Origin: Bacillota bacterium
Lineage (GTDB): Bacteria > Bacillota > Bacilli > Alicyclobacillales > SLC66
DNA length: 63,060 nt
Direction of reading: 5' to 3'
Assembly: GCA_021805735.1 (NCBI GenBank)
Contig: JAJZEE010000003.1
Span: 1-63,060 of the forward strand
Shown: one piece after another, positions 1 to 8,590 of the stretch
Numbering within the stretch: position 1 is the stretch's first letter
Layout of the letters: each line of letters starts with the position of its first letter
Notes under the pieces: model-generated
Database searches by the model: none
The model's input: the letters and a program-made list of their open reading frames with translations, nothing else
What the model was told of the DNA's origin: nothing
Made by a program: the position numbers and the translations under genes

Positions 1-557
1 TTATCAAATTGATGTACCGCGAAGAACGTCCCACGAAAGGGCACATATTTGTAGGCGGATTCAACATCGAGAAACTCCGCGAACGACAGATACCTATTAT
101 GCGACGGCACATCGGCGTTGTCTTTCAAGACTATAAACTACTGCAAAAGCTTACTGTGACTGAGAATATCGCCTTCGCGCTGGAAGTGATTGAAGCTTCT
201 CGGCGCACCATTCAAAAGAGAGTGGCGGAAGTGATTGAGCTGGTCGGGTTGAGGGAGAAAGCGAATATGTTGCCAAGGGAACTGTCGGGCGGGGAGCAGC
301 AGAGGGTTGCTGTAGCGAGGGCGCTTGTCAACAAACCGAGCGTTGTGGTGGCGGACGAGCCTACTGGCAACCTGGATCCGGAAAACTCGTGGGCCATCCT
401 GAAACTGTTTGAGCGAGTCAACGACCGTGGCACCACGATCGTCATGGCGACACACAATCGTGAACTGGTCAACGCGTACAAGAAACGGGTGATCGCCATC
501 GAAGGCGGACGGATTATTCGCGATCAAGAACGCGGGGAGTATGGCTATGAGGATTAG
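1..557 (+). CDS. ftsE: Cell division ATP-binding protein FtsE (5' truncated by window)
   Basis: This is the ATPase subunit of the FtsEX ABC-type complex, which couples ATP hydrolysis in the cytoplasm to activation of peptidoglycan hydrolases outside the membrane. The reading frame is open from the first base, so the N-terminus with the Walker A motif lies outside the window. Visible are the Q-loop (GVVFQDYKLL), the ABC signature LSGGEQQRVAVARAL, Walker B VVVADEPTGNLDP and the H-switch (MATHN), all typical of FtsE. It overlaps ftsX by 17 bases, as expected for a translationally coupled pair. Confidence 0.95.
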   Translation, partial: IKLMYREERPTKGHIFVGGFNIEKLRERQIPIMRRHIGVVFQDYKLLQKLTVTENIAFALEVIEASRRTIQKRVAEVIELVGLREKANMLPRELSGGEQQRVAVARALVNKPSVVVADEPTGNLDPENSWAILKLFERVNDRGTTIVMATHNRELVNAYKKRVIAIEGGRIIRDQERGEYGYED

Positions 558-1425
558 AACCATTGGACGTCATGGACGGGAAGGCTTCAAGAACCTGTTT
601 CGCAACGGCTGGATGACGTTTGCGGCCGTCAGCGCGGTGGCTGGCACACTGCTGATACTCGGGGCTTCGCTCGTGCTTAGTGTCAACGTCCAGGCGATGT
701 CCACCAACATCGAAAGTCAATTACAGTTTAACGCCTATGTGTCCGACAGTGTGCCGCCACAGAAGTTGCCGAAACTCGGTGAGGAGATTCACGCCATTCC
801 GGGCATTCGCAGCGTGACGTTCATCTCGAAGGCGCAGGCGTTGAAAAAAATGAAACAGCTCCTGCAGGCCAATGCCGATTTGATCAATGGTCTTGGGAAT
901 CCACTGCCGAACGAATTTGTCATTCAGGTGGTCGATCCACACCGGATTCCCGCCATCGCTCATGAGGTGAGTGCGCTTCCCGGCATCGGAAAAGTGGAAT
1001 ACGGAGGGAGCGTCATTCCCAGACTGCTCTCCGTCATGACAGTCGTACGCGACACTGCCGTTGTATTTATCGTAGGGCTTGTGATCATGGGCATGTTTTT
1101 GATCTCGAACACGATTAAGATCACCATCTTCACGCGGCGCAGGGAGATTGAGATTATGAAGCTGGTGGGAGCCACCGATGGCTTTATACGCGGCCCATTT
1201 TTTGTGGAGGGCACTCTCATGGGTTTCTTTGGGGCGCTTTTGCCCAGTGTCGTTTTGTATGAAGCCTATCGCTGGCTCGTAAAGTCAGTGACGCTGTTTC
1301 CGCCCTTTTCGCTCCTGCCCACGCCCTATGTGATGGACCGGGTTGTGGTCGTGCTGTTGGGGTGCGGTCTCTTTATCGGGCTTTGGGGAAGCATTGTCTC
1401 CATGCGCAAGTTTTTGCGCGTCTGA
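541..1425 (+). CDS. ftsX: Cell division protein FtsX
   Basis: FtsX is the membrane partner of FtsE. The 294-residue protein shows a cytoplasmic start, a first membrane segment near residues 21-45, a large extracytoplasmic domain to about residue 170, and three further hydrophobic segments separated by the conserved cytoplasmic loop with the motif FTRRREIEIMKLVGA, a hallmark of the FtsX/permease family. In Bacillus the complex activates the endopeptidase CwlO. The ATG lies inside the end of ftsE. The next gene is a CtpB-type protease, the same order as in B. subtilis (ftsE-ftsX-ctpB). Confidence 0.95.
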   Translation: MAMRIRTIGRHGREGFKNLFRNGWMTFAAVSAVAGTLLILGASLVLSVNVQAMSTNIESQLQFNAYVSDSVPPQKLPKLGEEIHAIPGIRSVTFISKAQALKKMKQLLQANADLINGLGNPLPNEFVIQVVDPHRIPAIAHEVSALPGIGKVEYGGSVIPRLLSVMTVVRDTAVVFIVGLVIMGMFLISNTIKITIFTRRREIEIMKLVGATDGFIRGPFFVEGTLMGFFGALLPSVVLYEAYRWLVKSVTLFPPFSLLPTPYVMDRVVVVLLGCGLFIGLWGSIVSMRKFLRV

Positions 1426-1457
1426 GGCTTCGCAGGCCTTCTGGTGTTACCGCTCAA

Positions 1458-1502
1458 CTCGTCCGCATAGAGTATATCAGGGTTGTCTGACTGACGGACG
1501 AG
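1458..1502 (+). promoter_or_regulatory. Stem-loop just upstream of the S41 protease start
   Basis: CTCGTCCG (1458-1465) and CGGACGAG (1495-1502) are perfectly complementary around a 29-nt loop, 17 bases before the proposed ATG. The 3' arm ends in GAGGA, which overlaps the only weak ribosome-binding sequence, so the fold could limit translation. Regulatory use is inference. Confidence 0.3.
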
Positions 1503-1519
1503 GATTGGGTGGTTGTTCT

Positions 1520-2932
1520 ATGTGGATGGCGCGGCTGGGAAAGTGGAGTCGTCTGACTGGCGCCGTGGTTCTTACGGCTGCCGTCACGGTATTTGGACTA
1601 AAGGCGGCGGGTGTTGATTTTTCACCGCTCGGGGCGGATGCTTCGTATCAAAAATTTTTGGCCGCCTATACGCTTCTGTCTGAGAGTTACTTTCAGGGTG
1701 TGTCTACAAAGCGGTTGATGGACGGTGCTACGGAGGGCATGGCGAGAGCTGTCGACGACTATCCGTTTACCGTGTACATGGATCAACAGACCACCAAGCG
1801 GTTCAAGGATCTGGTCACGTCCCATTTTCAGGGGATTGGCGCCGTATTGACCGTACAAAGCGGAAAACTGGCTGTCAGTTCCGTGCTGGCGGGTTCTCCC
1901 GCGCAGAAAGCGGGGCTGTTGCCTGGTGATGTGCTGTTGCAGATAAATGGTCAGCGTACAGATGGAATGTCGGTAGAACAGGCGGTGCAACGAATCCGGG
2001 GCGCCGTCGGAACGCCTGTCGTTTTGTTGGTCCTGCGGGGCATGAACCAGACGGCGAAACTGACAATTACACGGGCGCAGGTAACCCAGACCACCGTATA
2101 CGCAAAAATGTTGCCTGGGCACATTGGTTATCTGGCCATCACCCAATTTAGCCAGGATACGGCGACCGCGTTTTTACGCGATCTCGACATGCTTCAGAAA
2201 AGTGGAATGCGTGGATTGATTATCGATGTACGCGATGATCCGGGCGGGTTGTTGCAAAGTGTTGCGAAAATCGCAAATGCCTTGTTGCCTCGCGGTTCCG
2301 TGATCGTGCAGATCGACAATCGCAATCACCAAAAACAGGTCGTGCACGCGACGGGTGCCTTGGTTCACGTGCCCATGGTCTGTCTGATTGACGGGGGGAG
2401 CGCAAGCGCCGCTGAGATTTTGGCGGCGGCGCTGAGCGAATCGGCGCATGTACCACTGATCGGCGAACGGACGTATGGCAAGGGAACTGTCCAGGAAACA
2501 CAGGAGTTCCGTGATGGTTCGAGCATAAAAATCACGGTGGCCCGGTGGCTCACTCCGGATGGGCAGTGGATTCACAAACGGGGCATCGCGCCGACCATTG
2601 CGGTGCCAATGCCCGCGTACTTCCGGTTGCCGCTGCTGTCTGTGAGTCTGCGAAAACCATACGGACCTGACGCCAATGGTGTAACTGTGGCCGTGTTGCA
2701 ACGTATGCTGCTTGCACTGGGGTTTGACCCCGGGAGGATGGATGGATACTATAGCGCGGGCACTGAACGCGCAGTCGCGGCATTTCAAAAATTGCACAAA
2801 CTTCCCGCTACGGGCATCGTCAACGACGCCACTGCCTATGCGCTTGACGCGTCACTGGTTGGTCGGCGACAACGCGAGGATCCACAACTCACTGCGGCCA
2901 TCGGGTATCTGCGTCTGAAACTCATGGGTTAG
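1520..2932 (+). CDS. ctpB: S41 family carboxy-terminal processing protease (CtpA/CtpB type)
   Basis: A secreted, membrane-anchored serine protease of about 470 residues: one N-terminal hydrophobic segment (residues about 12-30), a PDZ domain (about 100-180), the S41 catalytic domain, and a C-terminal peptidoglycan-binding domain (about 388-440, motif LGFDPGRMDGYYSAGTERAV). The catalytic pair is visible as Ser in GGSASAAE (about residue 296) and Lys in YGKGT (about 321), the same 25-residue spacing as in B. subtilis CtpB. The start ATG at 1520 is chosen because the signal anchor begins there; the frame is open further upstream into ftsX. ATG 1526 is an alternative. It may process regulators or envelope proteins; the substrate is not known. 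Confidence 0.9.
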   Translation: MWMARLGKWSRLTGAVVLTAAVTVFGLKAAGVDFSPLGADASYQKFLAAYTLLSESYFQGVSTKRLMDGATEGMARAVDDYPFTVYMDQQTTKRFKDLVTSHFQGIGAVLTVQSGKLAVSSVLAGSPAQKAGLLPGDVLLQINGQRTDGMSVEQAVQRIRGAVGTPVVLLVLRGMNQTAKLTITRAQVTQTTVYAKMLPGHIGYLAITQFSQDTATAFLRDLDMLQKSGMRGLIIDVRDDPGGLLQSVAKIANALLPRGSVIVQIDNRNHQKQVVHATGALVHVPMVCLIDGGSASAAEILAAALSESAHVPLIGERTYGKGTVQETQEFRDGSSIKITVARWLTPDGQWIHKRGIAPTIAVPMPAYFRLPLLSVSLRKPYGPDANGVTVAVLQRMLLALGFDPGRMDGYYSAGTERAVAAFQKLHKLPATGIVNDATAYALDASLVGRRQREDPQLTAAIGYLRLKLMG

Positions 2933-2942
2933 ACTTTCATGT

Positions 2943-2968
2943 CTGAGTTTTGCGAAGCAAAATCTCAG
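2943..2968 (+). repeat. Stop-proximal GAA-loop hairpin, copy A
   Basis: CTGAGTTTTGC, loop GAA, GCAAAATCTCAG: an 11-bp stem with one bulged T, starting 11 bases after the protease stop codon. A matching copy is at 34361-34384 and degenerate ones at about 36463 and 53048. It may end or stabilise the upstream mRNA; there is no U tract of the classical kind. Confidence 0.6.
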
Positions 2969-3036
2969 CGCTTTCGCGCCACCATCAGCAGGATGAAAAG
3001 GCGCCGCGAGTTTTTCACTGGTGCGAAGCCCGCTCC

Positions 3037-3115
3037 GGTCGGAGTCATATATTGTGCCCGTCGCGAGTTTAGCGACAGCGGTGTCTGAGCAGGGGCACAA
3101 TATATGACTCCGACC
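3037..3115 (+). repeat. Long hairpin LH-A (23-bp perfect arms, 33-nt loop)
   Basis: The arms 3037-3059 and 3093-3115 are perfectly complementary (core GGAGTCATATATTGTGCCC). The loop starts GTCGCGAGTTTAGCGAC, which folds into its own 5-bp hairpin, and ends TGTCTGAGCAG. Compared with LH-D, one arm position pair changes T:A to C:G; compared with LH-B, the AT-rich middle differs on both arms together. This is direct covariation evidence for a conserved fold. Confidence 0.85.
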
Positions 3116-3322
3116 AGCAGGGACGATCGATTTTACGGGATAGACTGCCATGCTGCTGCGCAGCACCAACAACCGGGAAGAAAAAGCGCCTGCGGCGTTT
3201 TTCCGGGATTGCAACAGCAGGAAGCGAGGCACCTTTTGTCGAAGTGATAACCTGTGGGAAACTGCGGGTTATCATTTCGTCTTGTGATGAACGGGTGCGG
3301 CAGTGGAGAAGGGACGATCAGT

Positions 3323-4573
3323 GTGACCGTATGGCGTCAACTGGCACTGGAGTATCGACCTCTGTGGGCAGCGCCGGCGGTGTACGTCGCCGCCAGTTTG
3401 TTGGTCTTATTGCAGTATAGGCGCGCCTCCGGACTTGAGAAGGCGTCATTTGGCGTTCACATCACTGCGCCTGTGCGCGCATGGCTTGTCTCCATGGGAG
3501 CGGGCATTGTGACAGGGCTTGTCGCGACCGTCGCGCTGTATGCGCTCCATGTGCGCGTCACAGGCAGCGAAGTGGTGGCTTTGTGGATCATCATGGCCGC
3601 CTTGTGGCTGATTGATGTGCGTTTTTCCTGCATCGCTTATGGGGCTCCGCTGTTGATTGTGGGCGGGCAAGTCGTGCGCGTTGTGGCCCACCGTGTATTG
3701 ATGCCAGGATTTCTTACTCCGTTGGGTTCCGTCCACGCCTCGTCTCTGCTGATTCTGTGCGGCGTGCTCCAGCTGTCTGAAGGCATCCTGACCTATCTCT
3801 TGGGCGCGGGTGATCCGGTTCCACTGTTTGTGCAGAGTCGTCGCGGGCAGGTGGTGGGCGCTTTTGTTCTACAGAAGTTTTGGCCGATCCCTCTGTTGGT
3901 GTCGACGGTATCTGGTATGATAGTTCCATTCCCGCTTCTGATTGGATTCAGCAAACTGGCGATGGGGTCTGTGCCAGAGCGAAGCGCCCATACAGTCTCG
4001 CCGCTGCTTTTGATTCATGGATTGGTTGTGGCCGCCGCCGGTTTTCTCCTGCGCAACCACCCGATCGGACTGGTTGTGGCGGCGGCGCTCACGGTCCTGA
4101 GTCACGAGTCTCTTTATGTCTATGCCCAACATAAAGAAACCGCGGCCATGCCGCTCTTTGCGCGTCCTCAGCGCGGTGTGCGCATCCTGGCGACACTTTC
4201 CGGCAGTCCAGCTGAAAAAATGGCTCTCAAACCGGGTGAGACCATTGTGCGAATCGGCGGTATGACTGTGAACAGTTCCTATGATATTCACTTTGCCATT
4301 GACCAGAATCCGGCGTATGCCAAGCTGGAAGTCATGGATTCCCGAGGTGAGGCGCGCTTTGAGGGTACGCCCCTATATACGGACGACCCTCATCAGTTGG
4401 GCGTTGTCGTCGTGCCGGACGAACATGCTCGCGAATATGCCCAAGTGTTTCAGTTGTCCGTCGGCCGTTGGTTGTGGCACTGGTGGCTACCGCGCAGTCG
4501 CGTTGTCGCATCAGGAAACCCTGCGCACGCGGCGCCTGTGGACATGGGCGAAAGCCCGGCGACTGGGCACTGA
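3323..4573 (+). CDS. minJ: PDZ-domain polytopic membrane protein, MinJ-like
   Basis: About 416 residues with some six to eight hydrophobic segments in the first 270 residues, then a PDZ domain (about 283-350; SGSPAEKMALKPGETIVRIGG). This layout and the location after ftsEX-ctpB and before uvrBA match B. subtilis MinJ (YvjD), which bridges DivIVA and MinD at the septum. GTG 3323 is preferred because GAAGGGA lies 8 bases upstream; in-frame GTG 3254 and ATG 3287 lack a good ribosome site and would begin close to the repeat. The family call rests on architecture and synteny; direct orthology is likely but not proven. Confidence 0.72.
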   Translation: MTVWRQLALEYRPLWAAPAVYVAASLLVLLQYRRASGLEKASFGVHITAPVRAWLVSMGAGIVTGLVATVALYALHVRVTGSEVVALWIIMAALWLIDVRFSCIAYGAPLLIVGGQVVRVVAHRVLMPGFLTPLGSVHASSLLILCGVLQLSEGILTYLLGAGDPVPLFVQSRRGQVVGAFVLQKFWPIPLLVSTVSGMIVPFPLLIGFSKLAMGSVPERSAHTVSPLLLIHGLVVAAAGFLLRNHPIGLVVAAALTVLSHESLYVYAQHKETAAMPLFARPQRGVRILATLSGSPAEKMALKPGETIVRIGGMTVNSSYDIHFAIDQNPAYAKLEVMDSRGEARFEGTPLYTDDPHQLGVVVVPDEHAREYAQVFQLSVGRWLWHWWLPRSRVVASGNPAHAAPVDMGESPATGH

Positions 4574-4665
4574 CGTCAGTGAGCAGATTCGGCGGGTCTA
4601 CGTGTGAAAACCGTGCCAGCCGGCTTGTCTCATGACTTATTTATAGTGATAAAGGGGATATATAG

Positions 4666-5472
4666 ATGGATGCAACCACAATTGGGGGACTCGTCCTAGG
4701 TCTCTTGTCTCTGTTTGTCGCTTTTGTCATGGAAGGCGGCTCGCCGCTCGCCCTGTTTGGTCTGTCGGCCGGGCTGATTGTACTTGGTGGTACAATAGGG
4801 GCCGTTATAGTGTCGTTTGGCGGACGACAACTGAAATCGATACCTGCCCTTTTAAAGATCGCGTTTGTCAACAAGGCGGAAGATCCCCTGGACGTTATTG
4901 ATCAACTGGTCGCGCTAGCGACTATTGCCCGTCGAGAGGGAATTCTCGCACTCGAGGACAAAGTTGAATCGTATAGCGACGAATTTTTCAAAAATGGAAT
5001 TCGGCTCGTTGTTGACGGCGTCGACCCGGAACTTGTGAGGGGTATTCTGGAGAATGAACTCAGCGCCATAGAAGCTCGCCATGAGACGGGCGCGTCGATC
5101 TTTGAAACCGCGGGCGGCTATGCGCCCACCATGGGGATTATAGGTACTGTGATGGGGTTGATTCACGTCCTTGGCAACCTGTCTAACATCAATAAACTTG
5201 GGCCGCTGATTGCGACCGCGTTTATCGCCACACTGTATGGCGTGGGCAGCGCCAACCTGTTTTGGCTCCCGATTGCAACCAAACTGAGAACCCGTTCCAA
5301 GGAAGAGATGCTGGGCCGGGAACTGGTTCTGGAAGGTATCCTGTCCATACAGGCGGGTGAGAATCCTACCATTCTTGGCCAGAAACTGCGCGTCTTCCTG
5401 GCGCCCGGGAAACGGACGAGAAGCAGTGCCGCGAACATCGAGGAGGAAGGGAGCGGCGTCGTAAATGCGTAG
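4666..5472 (+). CDS. motA: Flagellar motor stator protein MotA
   Basis: A 268-residue MotA/ExbB-type protein with four membrane segments (about 5-25, 32-52, 145-170, 175-200) and a large cytoplasmic loop between segments 2 and 3 that contacts the rotor. The stretch GGYAPTMGIIGTVMGLIHVLGN is the signature of the third segment. It forms the ion channel with MotB, which overlaps its end by 8 bases. Start: AAAGGGG sits 9 bases upstream of ATG 4666. No flagellar or chemotaxis genes are nearby, so the pair is detached from the main flagellar cluster. H+ or Na+ use cannot be decided from sequence by eye. Confidence 0.92.
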   Translation: MDATTIGGLVLGLLSLFVAFVMEGGSPLALFGLSAGLIVLGGTIGAVIVSFGGRQLKSIPALLKIAFVNKAEDPLDVIDQLVALATIARREGILALEDKVESYSDEFFKNGIRLVVDGVDPELVRGILENELSAIEARHETGASIFETAGGYAPTMGIIGTVMGLIHVLGNLSNINKLGPLIATAFIATLYGVGSANLFWLPIATKLRTRSKEEMLGRELVLEGILSIQAGENPTILGQKLRVFLAPGKRTRSSAANIEEEGSGVVNA

Positions 5473-6421
5473 GACTCGCAAAAAGGGATCTCATGGCAAG
5501 GTGAACCATGAGCGCTGGCTAATCACCTACTCCGATCTCATTACCCTGCTGCTCATTTTCTTTGTCATTATGTATGCGATGTCGAAGATAGACGTAGCCA
5601 AATTTTTAACGTTGTCGGAGTCGCTCAATGCGGCGTTTGATCCGAGCAATCAAATACCTCTCCACAATCTGGGCAAAACAGCCCTGTTGCAGTCGCAAAA
5701 CCCGACTTCAGGACACCAGACCGGATTTTCGATACAGTCGCTGTCGAAGAAGCAGGATCAGCAGTTGCGTCAGGTGTTGCGCGAAGATCAGGTGTTCAAT
5801 CATCTCTATTCAGAACTGCAGGCTTATGTGAACCGCAACCACCTGAATCATTCTGTGAGTCTGGCGAATGAACAGCGCGGTATTCAGATCACCCTGAGAG
5901 ATGTGGTGCTGTTCAATACCGGGCAGGATACGATTCTCCCCGCCGCTCAACAGATCCTGCAAGGACTCGTTCCCTTTTTTCATCGTGTGCCGAACAATAT
6001 CGTTGTCGAAGGATTTACGGATAATGTTCCTATCGACACCGCTCAGTTTCCTTCCAATTGGGAATTGTCCACGGGGCGCGCTGTGAATGTGGTGCGGTTC
6101 CTGATCAATGTGGGCATCGCGCCGCAACGTCTGGCTGCGACTGGGTACGGGCAATATCGTCCGATTGTGCCGAACAATTCACCTGCGCACAGGCAGATGA
6201 ATCGGCGCGTAAACATTGTGATTTTGCGCAGTTCTATCTCCGCGCTTACAGGACCCCAGGGAGGCGCTGGGTCCGGTGCAGGATTCTATACAATCACTCA
6301 GCCGCTCTTGCCCAATCCGCACACGCTGATCTCTCATAACGAGTCTGTCCATTCGACCGTGCAGTCGCTGCCAAAATCTCTCTTTGGATCGAGTTCCGCC
6401 CCATCCGGGCACACGCCATAA
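5465..6421 (+). CDS. motB: Flagellar motor stator protein MotB
   Basis: A 318-residue stator partner of MotA. It has a short cytoplasmic start, a single membrane segment with the ion-binding Asp in TYSDLITLLLIFFVIMYAMS, a plug/linker region, and a C-terminal OmpA-like peptidoglycan-binding domain (about 140-255; EGFTDNVPIDTAQFPSNWEL and NRRVNIVIL). A Gly/Ser-rich and Pro-rich tail of about 60 residues follows the OmpA domain and is longer than in many MotB proteins. The ATG overlaps the motA stop, indicating coupling. Confidence 0.92.
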   Translation: MRRTRKKGSHGKVNHERWLITYSDLITLLLIFFVIMYAMSKIDVAKFLTLSESLNAAFDPSNQIPLHNLGKTALLQSQNPTSGHQTGFSIQSLSKKQDQQLRQVLREDQVFNHLYSELQAYVNRNHLNHSVSLANEQRGIQITLRDVVLFNTGQDTILPAAQQILQGLVPFFHRVPNNIVVEGFTDNVPIDTAQFPSNWELSTGRAVNVVRFLINVGIAPQRLAATGYGQYRPIVPNNSPAHRQMNRRVNIVILRSSISALTGPQGGAGSGAGFYTITQPLLPNPHTLISHNESVHSTVQSLPKSLFGSSSAPSGHTP

Positions 6422-6446
6422 GATAGTACGGTAACAACTTGGACTG

Positions 6447-6475
6447 TTTATATCGAACGTATGATCGTATATAAT
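6447..6475 (+). promoter_or_regulatory. uvrBA promoter with LexA (SOS) box
   Basis: CGAACGTATGATCG (6454-6467) matches the Bacillus LexA/DinR consensus CGAAC-N4-GTTCG with one mismatch in the right half. It lies between a weak -35 (TTTATA, 6447-6452) and a perfect -10 (TATAAT, 6470-6475), where a repressor would block RNA polymerase. SOS control of uvrBA is established in B. subtilis. The promoter position also excludes the ATG codons at 6474 and 6480 as uvrB starts. Confidence 0.75.
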
Positions 6476-6509
6476 GAGAATGGAGGGTAAGGGAAAGAGG
6501 GGTGATCGC

Positions 6510-8492
6510 GTGACGCATCCACTGCCTGGATCGTTTGAGTTGGTTGCGGAGTACGAACCGAGAGGCGATCAACCGGAAGCCATCGAGCGTCTGGTCAGAA
6601 GTCTGCAGACGCCAAACGAATGTCAGACTCTTCTGGGCGTTACGGGATCCGGAAAGACATTTTCGGTCGCCAACGTCGTAGCAAGGATCAACAAACCTAC
6701 ATTGGTCATTGCGCACAACAAGACGCTGGCTGCTCAACTCACGGCGGAATTCAAGGAGTTTTTCCCGCACAACGCTGTCGAGTACTTTGTCAGTTATTAC
6801 GACTACTACCAACCAGAGGCGTACATCCCGCAAACCGATACATTTATAGAGAAGGACGCCAAGATCAACGATGAGATTGACAAACTGCGGCACTCGGCGA
6901 CCAGCGCTCTACTGGAACGCAACGATGTGCTTGTGGTTGCCAGTGTATCCAGCATCTTTGGCCTGGGTAATCCGGCGCGGTATCGCGATAACGTTCTGTC
7001 TCTCAGAGTAGGGATGGAGCGACCGCGCAACGATGTGCTCAGACGGCTTGTGGATATGCAATACGATCGCAACGACGTCAACTTCACACGGGGCACTTTT
7101 CGCGTGCGGGGCGACGTACTGGAGATTGTTCCTGCCTCTCAGGGCGATCATGCCATGAGGGTCGAGTTTTTCGGCGATGAGATTGATCGCATTACAGAGG
7201 TGGATATCGTTACTGGGGAAGTGCTGGGACGGCGTGATCACGTGGCGATCTTCCCGGCGTCGCACTTTGTTTCCTCAAAAGAGACGATCGATCGCGCGGT
7301 TGGCGCTATCCGGGTGGAACTCGCTGAACGTCTGGAGGAACTTCGCAACGCAGGCAAGCTGCTTGAGGCGCAGCGTCTGGAGCAGCGTTCAAACTACGAT
7401 ATTGAGATGATGCTCGAAGTCGGGTTCTGCTCCGGGATTGAAAACTACTCCCGTCATCTGGATGGCCGCAAAGCGGGTGAACCGCCGTTCACTTTATTTG
7501 ATTATTTTCCAGAAAACTTCCTGTTGGTGATCGACGAATCACATGTGACAATCCCGCAGTTGCACGGCATGTACGGAGGAGACCGTACGCGAAAACTGAC
7601 ATTGATCGAGCATGGCTTTCGTTTGCCCTCCGCTGCGGACAACCGTCCGCTCCGGTTTGAGGAACTGAGTCGATACCGATATCAGAGTCTGTTCGTGTCG
7701 GCCACTCCGGGCGATTATGAACAGCAGATCAGCAAGGAAGTTGTGGAGCAGATTATCCGTCCAACGGGGTTGGTCGATCCGCTGATTCACGTCCGCCCGA
7801 TAAAAGGTCAGATCGACGATCTGATCGCGGAGATCCGGAAACGCTCCAGCCGGGAGGAGCGCGTGCTGGTCACCACGCTGACCAAAAAGATGGCGGAGGA
7901 TCTCACAGACTACTTTAAGGAACTCGGCATTAAGGTTCGGTATCTGCACAGCGATATCAAGACGCTGGAACGCATGTCGATTCTCAGGGATCTTCGGTTG
8001 GGCGTGTTTGACGTGTTGATCGGGATTAACTTGCTGCGAGAGGGTCTTGATTTGCCTGAGGTTTCGCTTGTGGCAATCCTGGATGCGGATAAAGAAGGAT
8101 TTCTCAGAGCGGAGCGATCGCTGATCCAGACGATCGGAAGAGCTGCCCGCAACGCTTCCGGCGAGGTCATCATGTACGCGGATTCCGTTACCCGCTCAAT
8201 GAATATCGCCATCACAGAAACAAACCGCAGGCGACAGTTGCAGATGGAGCACAATGACAGGATGGGCATCGTGCCGCAAACCATCAAGAAAGCGGTCCGC
8301 GACGTGATAGAAGCGACCAAAGCTCTGGGAGAAGAAGACGATGTGGCGGCGAAGGTGCAAAAGATGACCAGGGCCGAGCGCAAGGATCTCCTTGCGCAAC
8401 TGGACAAGGAGATGAAAGAGGCGGCTCGGGCGCTGCAATTCGAACGGGCGGCCGAGTTGCGCGATCTGATTATCGAATTGTCCGCTTCCTGA
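6510..8492 (+). CDS. uvrB: Excinuclease ABC subunit B
   Basis: UvrB is the damage-verifying helicase-like subunit of nucleotide excision repair. The 660-residue protein has Walker A GVTGSGKT, the beta-hairpin region ([12 protein letters not shown]), helicase motifs ([31 protein letters not shown]) and the C-terminal UVR domain ([22 protein letters not shown]) that binds UvrC. GTG 6510 is chosen: GAGGGGTGATC immediately upstream is almost fully complementary to the 16S rRNA tail, and upstream ATGs fall in the promoter -10. It is co-oriented with uvrA 98 bases downstream. Confidence 0.97.
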   Translation: MTHPLPGSFELVAEYEPRGDQPEAIERLVRSLQTPNECQTLLGVTGSGKTFSVANVVARINKPTLVIAHNKTLAAQLTAEFKEFFPHNAVEYFVSYYDYYQPEAYIPQTDTFIEKDAKINDEIDKLRHSATSALLERNDVLVVASVSSIFGLGNPARYRDNVLSLRVGMERPRNDVLRRLVDMQYDRNDVNFTRGTFRVRGDVLEIVPASQGDHAMRVEFFGDEIDRITEVDIVTGEVLGRRDHVAIFPASHFVSSKETIDRAVGAIRVELAERLEELRNAGKLLEAQRLEQRSNYDIEMMLEVGFCSGIENYSRHLDGRKAGEPPFTLFDYFPENFLLVIDESHVTIPQLHGMYGGDRTRKLTLIEHGFRLPSAADNRPLRFEELSRYRYQSLFVSATPGDYEQQISKEVVEQIIRPTGLVDPLIHVRPIKGQIDDLIAEIRKRSSREERVLVTTLTKKMAEDLTDYFKELGIKVRYLHSDIKTLERMSILRDLRLGVFDVLIGINLLREGLDLPEVSLVAILDADKEGFLRAERSLIQTIGRAARNASGEVIMYADSVTRSMNIAITETNRRRQLQMEHNDRMGIVPQTIKKAVRDVIEATKALGEEDDVAAKVQKMTRAERKDLLAQLDKEMKEAARALQFERAAELRDLIIELSAS

Positions 8493-8515
8493 AAGGGCCG
8501 AACTCCCGGCCCTTT
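8492..8515 (+). terminator. Stem-loop after uvrB
   Basis: AAAGGGCCG and CGGCCCTTT form a 9-bp stem with a short loop directly at the uvrB stop codon, followed by GTAGATG rather than a U tract. A very similar stem (AAAGGGCCGGG/CCCGGCTCTTT, then GTCA) follows the his operon at 22483. It probably attenuates or processes rather than fully stops transcription into uvrA. Confidence 0.4.
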
Positions 8516-8590
8516 GTAGATGCCTCCAAAAGGACCGGGGAAGGTCTGTTCCAGTTTCGCGATTCTAATGTTCAGCAAAAGGAGAGACGT

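Larger units (their letters stand above)
2936..3207 (+). repeat. Composite structured repeat, copy A (all modules)
   Basis: This fills the gap between the protease and the MinJ-like gene. From left to right: the stop-proximal hairpin (2943-2968); GCGC-TTTC-GCGC; the long hairpin (3037-3115); the linker GGGACGATCGATTTT, shared with copy D; the motif GGGATAGACTGCCATG; a small stem TGCTGC/GCAGCA; and a hairpin CCGGGAAG...CGCC-TGC-GGCG...TTTTTCCGGG (3173-3207). The same modules recur near 34343, 37974, 60529 and, inverted, 15899. No open frame in it looks coding. It may form the leader of the downstream gene or be a non-autonomous mobile repeat. Confidence 0.75.

Noticed and set aside
3037-3115. 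Long hairpins as CRISPR repeats or IS ends
   Set aside because: Copies are dispersed kilobases apart with no spacers or cas genes, and no transposase gene or remnant accompanies any copy.
4600-4665. A sigma-D (flagellar) promoter before motA
   Set aside because: No TAAA-N15-GCCGATAA match; only weak sigma-A-like hexamers.
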